A stretch of DNA of 64,000 nt from positions 248,001-312,000 of the forward strand of contig NZ_JAKUHT010000012.1 in assembly GCF_022436705.1 (NCBI RefSeq), in the 5' to 3' direction. Origin of the DNA: Nocardioides sp. CFH 31398. GTDB lineage: Bacteria; Actinomycetota; Actinomycetes; Propionibacteriales; Nocardioidaceae. Of this stretch, positions 26,011 through 35,475 are shown piece by piece. The translations under genes and the position numbers were made by a program. The notes under the pieces were generated by a model. That model saw only the letters and a list, made by a program, of their open reading frames with translations, had not been told where the DNA came from and searched no databases. How positions within the stretch are numbered: the first letter of the stretch is position 1; each line of letters begins with the position of its first letter.

Positions 26011-26675
26011 GCGAGCAGAGCGACCCGAGGCGGACCCTGGGTGCCGACGAGGTGGCCGAGGCCGCCCCGCCCGGCTGGGCGCACGTGCCGGGGAGGATCC
26101 GCGCGGTGTTCGCGACCGGTGACTTCGCGACCGGCCTCGCCCTCGTCGACCGCATCGGCGCGGCGGCCGAGGAGGCCGACCACCACCCGGACGTCGTCCT
26201 CACCTACCCGACGGTGACGGTGAGCCTGTCCAGCCACGACGTCGGCGGCATCACCAGCCGCGACCTCGACCTGGCCCACCGCATCAGCGGGTACGCCGAC
26301 GAGGCGGGCGTGTCTGCCGACCCGGCGGCCGTCACCCTGGTCGAGCTAGGCCTCGACACCTGGGCCGGGCAGGAGGTCCAGCCGTTCCTGGCGGCCCTGC
26401 TGGGTGGCAGCGCGGACGACCGGGAGGTCGTCGACCCGGCCGGTTCCTACCCGACGATCTGGTTCCAGGACGCCGAGGAGCACGAGACCCCGCGGCAGCG
26501 CTGGCACCTCGACGTGTGGGTCCACCGCGACGAGGCGAGGGCACGGGTCGACGCCGTCCTCGCGGCCGGCGGCACGCTCGTCGACGACTCGGAGGCGCCG
26601 TCGTTCTGGGTCCTCGCCGACGCCCAGGGCAACCGTGCCTGCGTGTGCTCCACCGAGGGACGCCGCGGCGCCTGA
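26007..26675 (+). CDS. pterin-4a-carbinolamine dehydratase domain fused to a VOC domain
   Basis: A 222-residue two-domain protein. Residues ~10-95 match 4a-hydroxytetrahydrobiopterin dehydratase: a start LGADEVAEAAPPGWAHVPGRI, DFATGLALVDRIGAAAEEADHHPDVVLTYPTVTVSL with the conserved HHP, and SHDVGGITSRDLDLAHRI. Residues ~120-215 are a glyoxalase-like VOC domain (PTIWFQDAEEHETPRQRWHLDVWVHRD, FWVLADAQGNRACVCS). The dehydratase recycles oxidised tetrahydropterin cofactors of aromatic amino-acid hydroxylases. The fusion and the adjacent separate VOC gene (ATGA overlap) suggest these act together; the VOC substrate is unknown. Confidence 0.82.
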   Translation: MSEQSDPRRTLGADEVAEAAPPGWAHVPGRIRAVFATGDFATGLALVDRIGAAAEEADHHPDVVLTYPTVTVSLSSHDVGGITSRDLDLAHRISGYADEAGVSADPAAVTLVELGLDTWAGQEVQPFLAALLGGSADDREVVDPAGSYPTIWFQDAEEHETPRQRWHLDVWVHRDEARARVDAVLAAGGTLVDDSEAPSFWVLADAQGNRACVCSTEGRRGA

Positions 26676-26761
26676 CCGACATCCGAGACGTCCGTCCCGA
26701 CATCCGAGACGGCTGTCACACTCGGTTGACGGCACGGGAGGCCGGGAGGGACCGTAGCGCC

Positions 26762-26797
26762 ATGCGACGGATCCTCCTCGTACCCACAGACGCGTGA
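26762..26797 (+). CDS. ilvB leader peptide (MRRILLVPTDA)
   Basis: An 11-codon frame encodes MRRILLVPTDA, containing the run Ile-Leu-Leu-Val, just upstream of a terminator and ilvB. Ribosome stalling at these codons when branched-chain aminoacyl-tRNAs are scarce would favour antitermination. A TTGACG box at 26726-26731 and GACCGT at 26750-26755 (18 nt spacing) could place transcription start at or next to the ATG, making the leader leaderless. Confidence 0.85.
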   Translation: MRRILLVPTDA

Positions 26798-26826
26798 GCT
26801 GAGCCCCGAGGCTCCCCACGCGTCCA

Positions 26827-26860
26827 CCCCTCGCCGCCGTTGCTGGCCGAGGGGTTTTTT
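26827..26860 (+). terminator. ilvB attenuator terminator
   Basis: CCCCTCG (26827-26833) pairs perfectly with CGAGGGG (26848-26854), followed by six T (26855-26860). It lies 29 nt after the leader peptide stop and 60 nt before ilvB, the standard position for an attenuator. Confidence 0.9.
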
Positions 26861-26920
26861 GTTGGGCAGACGATGGAACCGACCGACCACCCGGGCACGA
26901 CACGAACGAAGGAAGAGCAG

Positions 26921-28702
26921 ATGAGCCAGGCCGAGCCGATCACCGGCGCCCAGAGCCTGATCCGGTCGCTGGAGCACGCCGGCGTCGAGACGATCTTCGG
27001 CATCCCCGGCGGCGCCATCCTCCCGGCGTACGACCCGCTGATGGACTCCTCCGCCATCCGCCACATCCTCGTGCGCCACGAGCAGGGCGCCGGCCACGCC
27101 GCGCAGGGGTACGCCGCCGCGACCGGCCGCGTCGGGGTCTGCATGGCCACCTCGGGCCCGGGCGCGACGAACCTCGTCACGCCGCTCGCGGACGCGCACA
27201 TGGACTCGGTCCCGATGGTCGCCGTCACCGGGCAGGTCGGCGCCGCGATGATCGGCACCGACGCCTTCCAGGAGGCGGACATCCGCGGCATCACGATGCC
27301 GATCACCAAGCACAACTTCCTGGTCACCGACCCGGCCGAGATCCCGCAGAAGATCGCCGAGGCGTTCCACATCGCCAGCACCGGGCGTCCCGGGCCGGTC
27401 CTGGTGGACGTCGCGAAGTCGGCGCTGACCGCCCAGACCCGGTTCCGCTGGCCGACCGAGCTGCACCTGCCCGGTTACCGCCCGGTGACGAAGCCGCACG
27501 CGAAGCAGATCCGTGAGGCGACCCGGCTGATCCTGGAGGCCCGTCGTCCGGTGCTGTACGTCGGCGGCGGCACCATCCGCGCCCGTGCGCACCGCGAGCT
27601 CGCCGAGCTGGCCGCGCTGACCGGCATCCCCGTGGTCACCACCCTGATGGCCCGCGGCGCCTTCCCGGACTCGAACCCGCAGCACCTCGGCATGCCCGGC
27701 ATGCACGGCACGGTGGCCGCGGTCGCCGGCCTGCAGCGCAGCGACCTGATCATCAGCCTCGGCGCCCGCTTCGACGACCGCGTCACCGGCAACCTTGACT
27801 CCTTCGCCCCGAACGCGAAGGTCATCCACGCCGACATCGACCCGGCCGAGATCGGCAAGAACCGCCACGCCGACGTCCCGATCGTCGGCGACTGCCGCGA
27901 GGTCATCAGCGACCTCCTCGTCGCGCTGCGCACCGCGCAGGACGCCGGCGAGACCGGCGACTACGAGGCCTGGGTGGAGTTCCTCGCGGGGACGAAGAAG
28001 AAGTACCCCCTCGGGTACGACGCCCCCGCCGACGGCAGCCTCGCCCCGCAGTACGTCATCGAGCGTCTCGGCGCCATCGCCGGTCCCGACGCCATCTACT
28101 CCTCCGGCGTCGGCCAGCACCAGATGTGGGCGGCGCAGTTCATCGACTACGAGAAGCCGAACACCTGGATCAACTCGGGCGGCCTCGGCACCATGGGCTA
28201 CTCGGTCCCCGCCGCCATGGGCGCGAAGGTCGGCTGCCCCGACACCACCGTCTGGTCGATCGACGGCGACGGCTGCTTCCAGATGACCAACCAGGAGCTG
28301 GCGACCTGCGCGATCGAGGGCATCCCGATCAAGGTCGCCGTCATCAACAACCAGTCGCTCGGCATGGTCCGGCAGTGGCAGACGCTCTTCTACAACGAGC
28401 GCTACTCCAACACCGACCTGCAGCGTCAGTCGCCGCGCGTGCAGCCCGGCACGCCGGTCCGCGTCCCGGACTTCGAGAAGCTCGCGGAGGCGTACGGCTG
28501 CGTCGGGCTCTCCTGCGACACCCCGGGGGAGGTCGACGCGACCATCGCCAAGGCGATGGAGGTGGACGACGTCCCGGTCGTCGTCGACTTCCGTGTGCAC
28601 CGCGACGCGATGGTCTGGCCGATGGTCGCCGCCGGCACCAGCAACGACGACATCAAGTACGCGCGCGACCTGGCGCCCGAGTTCGAGAAGGACGACGTCT
28701 GA
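26921..28702 (+). CDS. ilvB: acetolactate synthase, large (catalytic) subunit
   Basis: ThDP-dependent synthesis of acetolactate or acetohydroxybutyrate, first common step of Val/Leu/Ile synthesis. The 593-residue protein has the catalytic Glu in [34 protein letters not shown], the Gln loop [13 protein letters not shown], the FAD domain ([15 protein letters not shown] type) and the ThDP motif [16 protein letters not shown] to [16 protein letters not shown] follows GAAGGAAGAG. Expression is predicted to be attenuated by the leader peptide and terminator upstream. The stop overlaps the ilvN start by one base. Confidence 0.97.
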   Translation: MSQAEPITGAQSLIRSLEHAGVETIFGIPGGAILPAYDPLMDSSAIRHILVRHEQGAGHAAQGYAAATGRVGVCMATSGPGATNLVTPLADAHMDSVPMVAVTGQVGAAMIGTDAFQEADIRGITMPITKHNFLVTDPAEIPQKIAEAFHIASTGRPGPVLVDVAKSALTAQTRFRWPTELHLPGYRPVTKPHAKQIREATRLILEARRPVLYVGGGTIRARAHRELAELAALTGIPVVTTLMARGAFPDSNPQHLGMPGMHGTVAAVAGLQRSDLIISLGARFDDRVTGNLDSFAPNAKVIHADIDPAEIGKNRHADVPIVGDCREVISDLLVALRTAQDAGETGDYEAWVEFLAGTKKKYPLGYDAPADGSLAPQYVIERLGAIAGPDAIYSSGVGQHQMWAAQFIDYEKPNTWINSGGLGTMGYSVPAAMGAKVGCPDTTVWSIDGDGCFQMTNQELATCAIEGIPIKVAVINNQSLGMVRQWQTLFYNERYSNTDLQRQSPRVQPGTPVRVPDFEKLAEAYGCVGLSCDTPGEVDATIAKAMEVDDVPVVVDFRVHRDAMVWPMVAAGTSNDDIKYARDLAPEFEKDDV

Positions 28703-29244
28703 TGTCGACCCACACCCTGAGCGTCCTGGTCGAGGACAAGCCGGGCGTCCTGGCCCGCATCGCCGGCCTGTTCAGCCGCCGCGGCTTCAACATCGACAGC
28801 CTCGCGGTGGGCCCGACGGAGCACGAGGACGTCTCCCGCATGACCATCGTGGTCAGCGTCGAGTCGTTCCCCCTCGAGCAGGTCACCAAGCAGCTCAACA
28901 AGCTGGTCGAGGTCATCAAGATCGTCGAGCTCGAGCCCTCCCAGTCGGTCTCGCGCGAGCTGCTGATGGTCAAGGTCCGCGCCGACGCGACCACCCGCGG
29001 CCAGGTGCTGGAGTGCGTGCAGCTCTTCCGCGCCAAGGTTGTGGACGTCGCTCCCGACGCGGTGACCATCCAGGCCGTCGGCAACGCCGACAAGCTGGCC
29101 GACTTCCTGCGGGTGCTCGAGCCCTTCGGCGTCCGTGAGCTCGTCCAGTCCGGGATGGTCGCCATCGGCCGCGGCTCCCGGTCCATCTCGGAGCGCACCA
29201 TGCGGCCGGTGCCGACCCCGGCGCCGCCGCCGCGCGCGGTCTGA
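28702..29244 (+). CDS. ilvN: acetolactate synthase, small regulatory subunit
   Basis: Activates the catalytic subunit and confers valine feedback inhibition. The 180-residue product contains an N-terminal ACT domain (HTLSVLVEDKPGVLARIAGLFSRRGFNIDSLAVGPTE is the effector-binding segment) and the C-terminal ALS_SS domain (RELLMVKVRADATTRGQVLE, DAVTIQAVGNADKLADFLRVLEPFGVRELVQSGMVAIGRG). ATG 28702 overlaps the ilvB stop (TGATG). A proline-rich tail follows. Confidence 0.96.
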   Translation: MSTHTLSVLVEDKPGVLARIAGLFSRRGFNIDSLAVGPTEHEDVSRMTIVVSVESFPLEQVTKQLNKLVEVIKIVELEPSQSVSRELLMVKVRADATTRGQVLECVQLFRAKVVDVAPDAVTIQAVGNADKLADFLRVLEPFGVRELVQSGMVAIGRGSRSISERTMRPVPTPAPPPRAV

Positions 29245-29307
29245 CAGCGTTCAGACCTGATCGCACCCCGACGTACACACGCAACCCAGCAGAAGGAGCC
29301 CACCCTC

Positions 29308-30339
29308 GTGGCGCAGATGTTCTACGACGACGACGCCGACCTCTCCCTGATCCAGGACAAGTCCGTGGCCGTGATCGGCTACGGGTCCCAGGGTCACGCC
29401 CACGCCCTGTCGCTGCGCGACTCCGGCGTCGACGTGCGGATCGGCCTCCAGCCCGGCTCGAAGAGCCGCGCCAAGGCGGAGGCGGAGGGCCTGCGGGTCG
29501 TCACGCCCGCCGAGGCGGTCGAGGAGTCCGACGTCGTCGTGATCCTGGCCCCCGACCAGCACCAGCGGAAGCTGTACGCCGAGGAGATCGAGCCCCACCT
29601 CGCCGAGGGCGACACCCTCGTCTTCGGCCACGGCTTCAACATCCGCTTCGGCTACATCACCCCGCCCGAGGGCGTGAACGTCTTCATGGTCGCCCCCAAG
29701 GGCCCCGGCCACCTCGTGCGCCGCGAGTACGTCGACGGCCGCGGTGTGCCCGTGCTCGTCGCCGTCGAGAAGGACCCGTCCGGCAACACCTGGGACCTCG
29801 CCCTGTCGTACGCCAAGGGCATCGGCGGTCTCCGCGCCGGCGGCATCAAGACCACCTTCACCGAGGAGACCGAGACCGACCTGTTCGGCGAGCAGGCCGT
29901 CCTGTGCGGTGGCGCCTCGCAACTGGTCATGTACGGCTTCGAGACCCTCATCGAGGCCGGCTACCAGCCCGAGGTCGCCTACTTCGAGTGCCTCCACGAG
30001 CTGAAGCTGATCGTCGACCTGATGTACGAGGGCGGCATCGCCAAGCAGCGCTGGTCGATCTCCGACACCGCCGAGTACGGCGACTACGTCTCCGGCCCCC
30101 GCGTCATCACGCCGCAGGTGAAGGAGAACATGCAGGCCGTCCTCGCGGACATCAAGGACGGCTCCTTCGCCAAGCGCTTCATCGACGACCAGGACGCCGG
30201 CTCCCCGGAGTTCAACGAGCTCCGCGAGAAGGGCGCCCAGCACCCGATCGAGAGCACCGGCAAGGAGCTCCGCAAGCTCATGGCGTGGGTCAAGAGCCAC
30301 GACTCCGACTACGTCGAGGGCAGCTCGGCGCGCGGCTGA
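29308..30339 (+). CDS. ilvC: ketol-acid reductoisomerase (NADP+)
   Basis: Isomerises and reduces acetolactate to dihydroxyisovalerate. The 343-residue length indicates class I. It shows the Rossmann motif [21 protein letters not shown], the phosphate-binding [11 protein letters not shown] loop with Ser and Arg expected for [36 protein letters not shown], and the metal site region [15 protein letters not shown] plus [22 protein letters not shown] start with AGAAGGAG about 8 nt upstream; third gene of ilvBNC. Its 3' end overlaps the convergent AbiEi-like gene by 31 bp. Confidence 0.97.
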   Translation: MAQMFYDDDADLSLIQDKSVAVIGYGSQGHAHALSLRDSGVDVRIGLQPGSKSRAKAEAEGLRVVTPAEAVEESDVVVILAPDQHQRKLYAEEIEPHLAEGDTLVFGHGFNIRFGYITPPEGVNVFMVAPKGPGHLVRREYVDGRGVPVLVAVEKDPSGNTWDLALSYAKGIGGLRAGGIKTTFTEETETDLFGEQAVLCGGASQLVMYGFETLIEAGYQPEVAYFECLHELKLIVDLMYEGGIAKQRWSISDTAEYGDYVSGPRVITPQVKENMQAVLADIKDGSFAKRFIDDQDAGSPEFNELREKGAQHPIESTGKELRKLMAWVKSHDSDYVEGSSARG

Positions 30340-31322
30340 GATTCGCCACTGCGGCCCCGGTCGCCCCGCTCGAGGGGGCAGCCGGGGCCGCAGCCGTGTG
30401 CGGCCACCGGGACCCCGCGGGCCGTCAGGAAGGCGGCCACGGCGACGGCCGTGGCGCAGTGCTCGGCGTACACGTGCCGGTGGTCGAGCCTGACGGTCGC
30501 GCCGCCCGCTGCGGCGTGCTCGAGATCCCGCGCGAGGTCGGCGTGCCGCTGCCGTGTCGAGCTGTGGAAGGCGAATCCGTCGAGCTCGACGACCGCCCCA
30601 CCGTCGTACCCCACGTCCTCATAGGCGACCCGGGTGCCGTCCCGTCGCCGCTGGCGTCGACCCGTCGGAAGGCCGTGCGCCCGTTCCACGAGGTGCAGGT
30701 ACCCGTGCTCGAGCACCGAGTGCGTGCCGTGTGCTGCGTCGTCCAGCACCGACATCATCCAGGCCCGTCGGGCCACGCACCTGCGCATGTCGAGTGCGAC
30801 CGCGAGGCGTTGAGGCGTCGTCCGTCGGGACCGACAGGCGGCGACCAGGACCTCCACCGCCGCCAGGTCGTCGTCGGCGTCTGCCGCGATGTCGATGATC
30901 GCCTCCTCGTACCGCCTGCGGGGAGGCGACGCGTTCCACTGAACGCCGTCCTCGAACCCGCTCACCTGCCGGATGATGACTCCCGGAGGCGCCACCGGCC
31001 GCGTCCTCGAACGGTCGATGGCCACGAAGACCGGGGCGTCGTCGTCCTGGTGCAGCCGCTCGACCGGCCGGAGGGCCGACGCCCCGTCCAGAGCCGCCGG
31101 CCAGCACGAGAGGACCGCGGCCCACGCTCGCTGCCGCCACGTGGGTCGACCGGTGTGGTCGACGTACACGCCGCGCCACAGGCGAGCCCACTCCTTGCGG
31201 CGCAGCAGTCGTGCGATGTCGTGCGGCCTGAGCCCGTGGTCCTCGGCCTGGCGCCGCGTGACGACGCCGTCCTGGTGCGTCAGCAATCGCACCAGGTCGG
31301 GTGGGAGGGAGCGATCGGGCAC
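30309..31322 (-). CDS. AbiEi-like winged-helix domain plus DUF559/restriction-fold protein
   Basis: A 337-residue protein common in actinomycetes as an orphan. The N-terminus ([46 protein letters not shown], read in parts) resembles the AbiEi antitoxin winged helix. The C-terminal part ([54 protein letters not shown]) fits a PD-(D/E)xK nuclease-like DUF559 domain. No partner toxin (AbiEii) is adjacent, so a role as nuclease or regulator is open. GTG 31322 is the chosen start. It overlaps the ilvC end by 31 bp in convergent orientation. Confidence 0.75.
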   Translation of the reverse strand: MPDRSLPPDLVRLLTHQDGVVTRRQAEDHGLRPHDIARLLRRKEWARLWRGVYVDHTGRPTWRQRAWAAVLSCWPAALDGASALRPVERLHQDDDAPVFVAIDRSRTRPVAPPGVIIRQVSGFEDGVQWNASPPRRRYEEAIIDIAADADDDLAAVEVLVAACRSRRTTPQRLAVALDMRRCVARRAWMMSVLDDAAHGTHSVLEHGYLHLVERAHGLPTGRRQRRRDGTRVAYEDVGYDGGAVVELDGFAFHSSTRQRHADLARDLEHAAAGGATVRLDHRHVYAEHCATAVAVAAFLTARGVPVAAHGCGPGCPLERGDRGRSGESQPRAELPST

Positions 31323-31393
31323 ACCCGAGAGCCTGCGCCATCGAGGCGCTGTCTCGCTGGACTCACGCTCCCTGCCTGTGGACAGCCCGTCCT

Positions 31394-31432
31394 GCACCGG
31401 GTTTGACCCACCTGGTGGATCAAATCCGGTGC
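31394..31432. promoter_or_regulatory. 39-bp interrupted palindrome upstream of the reductase-like gene
   Basis: Two 19-nt arms flank a single T: GCACCGGGTTTGACCCACC and GGTGGATCAAATCCGGTGC, complementary except at two positions. The inner part TTTGAnCCACC-GGTGGnTCAAA has operator-like symmetry. It lies between the divergent AbiEi-like gene and the dihydrofolate reductase-like gene. Confidence 0.6.
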
Positions 31433-31509
31433 GAGACCTGACCGATGAGTCCGGGGCGCGCCTCTGGTCGGATAGCCCGGAAGCACGGACCGCACCGGAG
31501 GAGAAGCGC

Positions 31510-32064
31510 ATGGCCCAGATCGTCGTCACCACCTTCCTGTCGCTCGACGGGGTCATGGACTCCCCGGGCGGCGGCGAGCACCCGGCCGCCGGCTGGACGT
31601 TCAAGGACGTCGAGCTCGACGAGGCCGCCTACGCCATCAAGGGTCGCGAGACCGAGGAGGCCACCGCGCTGCTGCTCGGCCGCGTCAGCTACGACGAGTT
31701 CGCCCCGGTGTGGCCGACGATGGAGGAGTTCGCCCACTACAACGCAATCCCCAAGTACGTCGTGTCCTCCACCCTCAGCGACCCCGAGTGGAACAACACC
31801 TCGGTCCTGCGCTCCCTCGACGAGGTCGCCGCGCTGAAGGAGTCGCACGAGGGGCACATCCAGGTCCACGGCAGCGCGAGGCTCGCCCAGGGCCTCGCCG
31901 CAGCGGGACTGGTCGACCGCTACCACCTGCTGACGTTCCCGGTGGTGCTCGGCGGCGGGAAGCGCCTGTTCGGCGACGAGCACCTGCACCAGAGGCTCAC
32001 CCTCGTCGAGCACGCGGCGTACGGCAACGGCGTCACCCTCGGCGTGTACGACGTGCAGCGCTAG
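31510..32064 (+). CDS. dihydrofolate reductase / RibD C-terminal family protein
   Basis: A 184-residue NADPH-dependent reductase-like protein: IVVTTFLSLDGVMDSPGGGE at the N-terminus, ALLLGRVSYDEFAPVWPTME, KYVVSSTLSDPEWNN, IQVHGSARLAQGLAAAGLVD and YHLLTFPVVLGGGKRLFGD, all typical of this family, which is widespread as solitary proteins of unknown substrate. ATG follows GGAGGAG by 6 nt. It is convergent with the ABC-F gene, overlapping it by 4 nt. Confidence 0.88.
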   Translation: MAQIVVTTFLSLDGVMDSPGGGEHPAAGWTFKDVELDEAAYAIKGRETEEATALLLGRVSYDEFAPVWPTMEEFAHYNAIPKYVVSSTLSDPEWNNTSVLRSLDEVAALKESHEGHIQVHGSARLAQGLAAAGLVDRYHLLTFPVVLGGGKRLFGDEHLHQRLTLVEHAAYGNGVTLGVYDVQR

Positions 32065-33652
32065 CCCAGCCCCAGGCGCCGGTCCACGCCGATCTCGTCC
32101 AGGAACCGCTCGTCGTGGCTGACCACGATGAGCGCGCCGCGGTAGGCGGCGAGCGCCGCGACCAGCGCGTCGTACGACGCCAGGTCAAGGTTGTTCGTGG
32201 GCTCGTCGAGCAGCAGCAGCTGCGGGGGAGGCTCGGCGAGCAGCAGGGCCGCGAGGGTGGCCCGGAAGCGCTCACCGCCCGACAGCCCGCCGGCGGGGCG
32301 GTCGGCCGCGGCGCCACGGATGCCGAAGCGGGCCAGCCGCGCCCGCACCGTGTTCGCGTCCGCCTCCGGGGCGCGGTCGGCGACGTTCCGGGCCACGGAC
32401 AGCGACGGGTCGAGGACGGCGTAGCGCTGGGGGAGCAGGCCGTGCGGGACGCCGATCCGCACCGAGCCGGACGCCGGCGCCACGTCCCCGACCAGCGTGT
32501 GGACCAGGGTCGACTTGCCGGACCCGTTCGGTCCGGTCACCGCGAGGCGGGTCGGCCCGTCGAGGGCGAGGTCGACCGACAGCCCCGTCCGCAGGACGAG
32601 GTCGGCGGTCTGGAGGACCACCGTGCCGCGCGGCACCGCCGTCCCGGGCAGGTCCACGCGGATGGCGTCGTCGTCGCGCAGGCGGGCCTCGGCGTCCTCC
32701 AGCCGGCCCGGGCGCCCTCGAGGCGGGCGTCGTGCAGGGCGCGGTAGTCGCCGGCGTTCCTCTCCGAGCGGTTCCGCCAGAAGTCCTGCGCACCCTTGCC
32801 CATGTTCGACCGGGCGGCGTTGCGGGCGCCCTGCCGCTTGCGCTGGGCGAGCAGGCGCTCCGCCTCGACGCGGTCCCGCTGCTGGCGTCGTACGTCGGCC
32901 CGTGCGGTCGCGACCGCCCGCGCGGCGGAGTCCTGCTCCGCCTCGACCTGGGCGCGGTAGGCGGTCCAGCCGCCGCCGTACCAGGTCACCGAGCCGGCCC
33001 GCAGGTCCCCGACGCGGTCGACGAGCTCGAGCAGGTCGCGGTCGTGGCTGACCACGAGCAGCGTGCGCGACCACCCGGCCAGCACCTCGTGCACCCGGTC
33101 GCGGGCCTCGGCGTCGAGGTTGTTGGTCGGCTCGTCGAGCAGCAGGACGTCGGGCTGGGCGAGCACAGCCCGGGCCAGGCCGAGGCGCACGACCTCGCCG
33201 CCGGACAGCTGCGTCAGCCGCCGCGACAGGACGTCGTCGGGCAGCCCGAGGCGGGCGAGCGCGGCGGTCGCGCGCTCCTCGACGTCCCAGCCGTCGCCGA
33301 CGGCGTCGAAGTCCTCCGGCGCGACGGACCCGGCCTCGACGCGGCGGAGCGCGTCGAGGGTGTCGTCGACGCCGAGGAAGGCGGCGACCGAGGTGTCGTC
33401 CGCCCAGGCGAGGTCCTGGCGTAGGTGCTCGACGCGGCCGGCGACGTGCACGTGGCCCGACGTGGGCTCCAGCTCGCCGGCGAGGACGCGCAGCAGCGTG
33501 GTCTTGCCGGCACCGTTGGCGCCGACCAGGGCGCTGCGACCCGGCGGGAGCGCCAGGTCGAGGCCGGTGAGGGCGGTGGTGCCGTCGGGCCAGACGACCT
33601 CGACCGAGTCGAGGGTGGCGGCGGCAGGGGAGGACGGACGGGACGAGGGCAT
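32061..33652 (-). pseudogene. ABC-F family ATPase interrupted by a one-base frameshift
   Basis: Two in-register halves of one ABC-F protein lie in different frames. The first (from ATG 33652) has Walker A GANGAGKTT, signature LSGGEVVR, Walker B LLLDEPTNNLD and the arginine-rich inter-domain linker (LLAQRKRQGARNAARSNMGKG). The second has Walker A GPNGSGKST, LSGGERFR and LLLLDEPTNNLD. The reading switches near 32704-32709, at the GGCCCGGGC run: one additional base would give the continuous ARLEGARARLEDAEARLRD linker. Without it the first frame ends at about 32537 and lacks the second ATPase. ABC-F proteins act on ribosomes, some giving antibiotic resistance. Either a true inactivation or a sequencing error in a GC run. 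Confidence 0.85.
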
Positions 33653-33776
33653 GGGTGCTCCAGGGAGTACGCGCGACGGACGGGCGGCGGACTCAACCGA
33701 GCAACGGGACCTCGCTGGGCAGACGGCAGGACGTCGTCCACGGTAGGGGCGGTGCGCGGCGGGCGCGACCGGTTTC

Positions 33777-34481
33777 CTAGCGCTCGACCCGCCCGGGTCG
33801 CGCCACGCGGTCGAGCAGTCGGACCCCCTCCCGGGCCTCGACGTCGACGCGGCGGACCACCCGGCCGGACCCCGCCGCCGGGAGGGGGACGTCGTACGCC
33901 CAGGGGCCGGCGGCGAGCCGCATCACCTGCGTCACGAGGACGGCGCTGCCGCGACGGGAGACGAGATCGACGAGCAGGACCGGGTCCGTGCCGCCGTTGG
34001 TCCGCAGCACCTGGCTGCGCAGGAGCGTCCCGCCGGGGATCCCGTCCGGGGCCCGGGGGTCTGGCGCCAGCGGCGTCAGGGTCGAGTCCGTCACCCGCAG
34101 GCCGTCGACACGGACGCAGGGTCCCTCGGAGCGGAGGCGGCGGACCCAGGCGCCGGCCGCGGCGGCGTCGCGGTGGAGCGTCAGCTCCCTGGTCACCGTC
34201 AGGCCGTCGACACGACGGAGGTCGGAGACCTGGTCGCGCACGTCGGGGTCCGTCGGGGGACTCGGTCGACCCTGCGGGCCGGTGCAGAGGGTGCCGAAGC
34301 CGATGCCGAAGCGGGCGACGACCCCCGGCCGGAGCGCGCGCGCCCGTTCCCGCACGGCGTCGTCCTCGGGCAGCACCCCGATGGTGTCGGTCGGCTCCGG
34401 CGGTCGGGCGGCGGGCTCGTCCGCCGCGGAGCAGCCACCGAGCAGCAGCACGGAGGCCGCGATGACGCCGAGCCGCCGCAT
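33777..34481 (-). CDS. putative lipoprotein of unknown function
   Basis: A 234-residue exported lipoprotein: MRRLGVIAASVLLLGGCSAA carries a lipobox with Cys 17, followed by a short Pro/Glu linker (DEPAARPPEPTDT). The mature part is mixed alpha/beta with a single further Cys pair (GTLCTG, GPCVRVDG) that could form a disulfide. No family recognised. It is divergent from the iron-uptake operon, and shares the upstream region holding the iron box. Confidence 0.7.
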   Translation of the reverse strand: MRRLGVIAASVLLLGGCSAADEPAARPPEPTDTIGVLPEDDAVRERARALRPGVVARFGIGFGTLCTGPQGRPSPPTDPDVRDQVSDLRRVDGLTVTRELTLHRDAAAAGAWVRRLRSEGPCVRVDGLRVTDSTLTPLAPDPRAPDGIPGGTLLRSQVLRTNGGTDPVLLVDLVSRRGSAVLVTQVMRLAAGPWAYDVPLPAAGSGRVVRRVDVEAREGVRLLDRVARPGRVER

Positions 34482-34550
34482 GGGTCCCCCTCCGGACGAG
34501 TGCGGCGAGCATAGGCAGGCCCGTCGAACCTGTGAGGATTCACAGCAAGG

Positions 34551-34569
34551 TTTGGTGAGGCATACCTAA
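34551..34569 (+). promoter_or_regulatory. DtxR/IdeR-type iron box upstream of efeU
   Basis: TTTGGTGAGGCATACCTAA matches the consensus TTAGGTTAGGCTAACCTAA at 15 of 19 positions and lies 23 nt before efeU. It predicts iron-dependent repression of efeUOB. Confidence 0.82.
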
Positions 34570-34592
34570 GTCCGACGGTAGATTCCTGGTCC

Positions 34593-35465
34593 GTGCTCGC
34601 CAACTTCCTCATCGGCCTGCGCGAGGGCCTGGAGGCCGGCCTCGTCGTGTCGGTGCTCGTCGCCTACCTCGTGCGCTCCGACCGGTCCCACCTGCTGCCG
34701 CGGGTGTGGGCCGGCGTCGGCCTCGCGGTCGCGGTGTCGCTGGGGTTCGGCGCGCTGCTGACCTTCGGGCCCCGCGGGCTGACCTTCGAGGCCCAGGAGG
34801 CGATCGGCGGCACCCTGTCGATCGTCGCCGTCGGCTTCGTGACCTGGATGGTGTTCTGGATGGCTCGCGCGGCCCGCTCGTTGTCCGGGCAGCTGCGCGG
34901 CCAGGTGGACGTCGCCGCCGAGGGCGGCTGGTTCGCCCTGGCGCTCATCGCCGCGCTGGCCGTCGGCCGCGAGGGCCTCGAGACCGCGCTGTTCCTGTGG
35001 TCGGCCAGCCAGGTCGCGACCAGCGGCGCCGGCGCCGCGACCCCCACCTGGGAGCCGCTGCTCGCCGCGCTGCTCGGCATCCTGGTCGCCGTCGGGATCG
35101 CCTACCTGCTCTACCGCGGCGCGATCCGGTTGAACCTGACGCGGTTCTTCACCGTCACCGGCGCCTTCCTCATCGTCGTCGCCGCCGGCGTGCTGTCGTA
35201 CGGCGTCCACGACCTGCAGGAGGCCGGGATCCTGCCCGGGCTGAACGCCTACCTGTTCGACGTCTCCGCCCAGGTCCCCGCCGGCTCCTGGTACGGCGTC
35301 CTGCTCAAGGGCACCCTCAACTTCTCCCCGGCCACGACGTACCTCGAGGCCGCCGCCTGGGTCCTGTACGCCGTGCCGACCATGACCCTCTTCCTGCTCG
35401 CCGCCCGGCGTCGGCGTACGGCGCCCGCGCCGGTGGCCCCCGCTCCCGTCCCGTCCAGCACCTGA
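34593..35465 (+). CDS. efeU: EfeU/FTR1-family iron permease
   Basis: Membrane permease of the Efe iron-uptake system. The 290-residue protein has seven or so helices and both REGLE iron-site motifs: LIGLREGLEAGLVVSVLVAYL in helix 1 and AVGREGLETALFLW in helix 4. Other segments are IVAVGFVTWMVFWMARAA and FFTVTGAFLIVVAAGVLSYGVHDLQE. GTG 34593 starts the protein MLANFLIGLREGLE, matching the family N-terminus. It leads a three-gene operon with efeO and efeB under an iron box. Confidence 0.95.
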   Translation: MLANFLIGLREGLEAGLVVSVLVAYLVRSDRSHLLPRVWAGVGLAVAVSLGFGALLTFGPRGLTFEAQEAIGGTLSIVAVGFVTWMVFWMARAARSLSGQLRGQVDVAAEGGWFALALIAALAVGREGLETALFLWSASQVATSGAGAATPTWEPLLAALLGILVAVGIAYLLYRGAIRLNLTRFFTVTGAFLIVVAAGVLSYGVHDLQEAGILPGLNAYLFDVSAQVPAGSWYGVLLKGTLNFSPATTYLEAAAWVLYAVPTMTLFLLAARRRRTAPAPVAPAPVPSST

Positions 35466-35475
35466 AGGCCCACCC

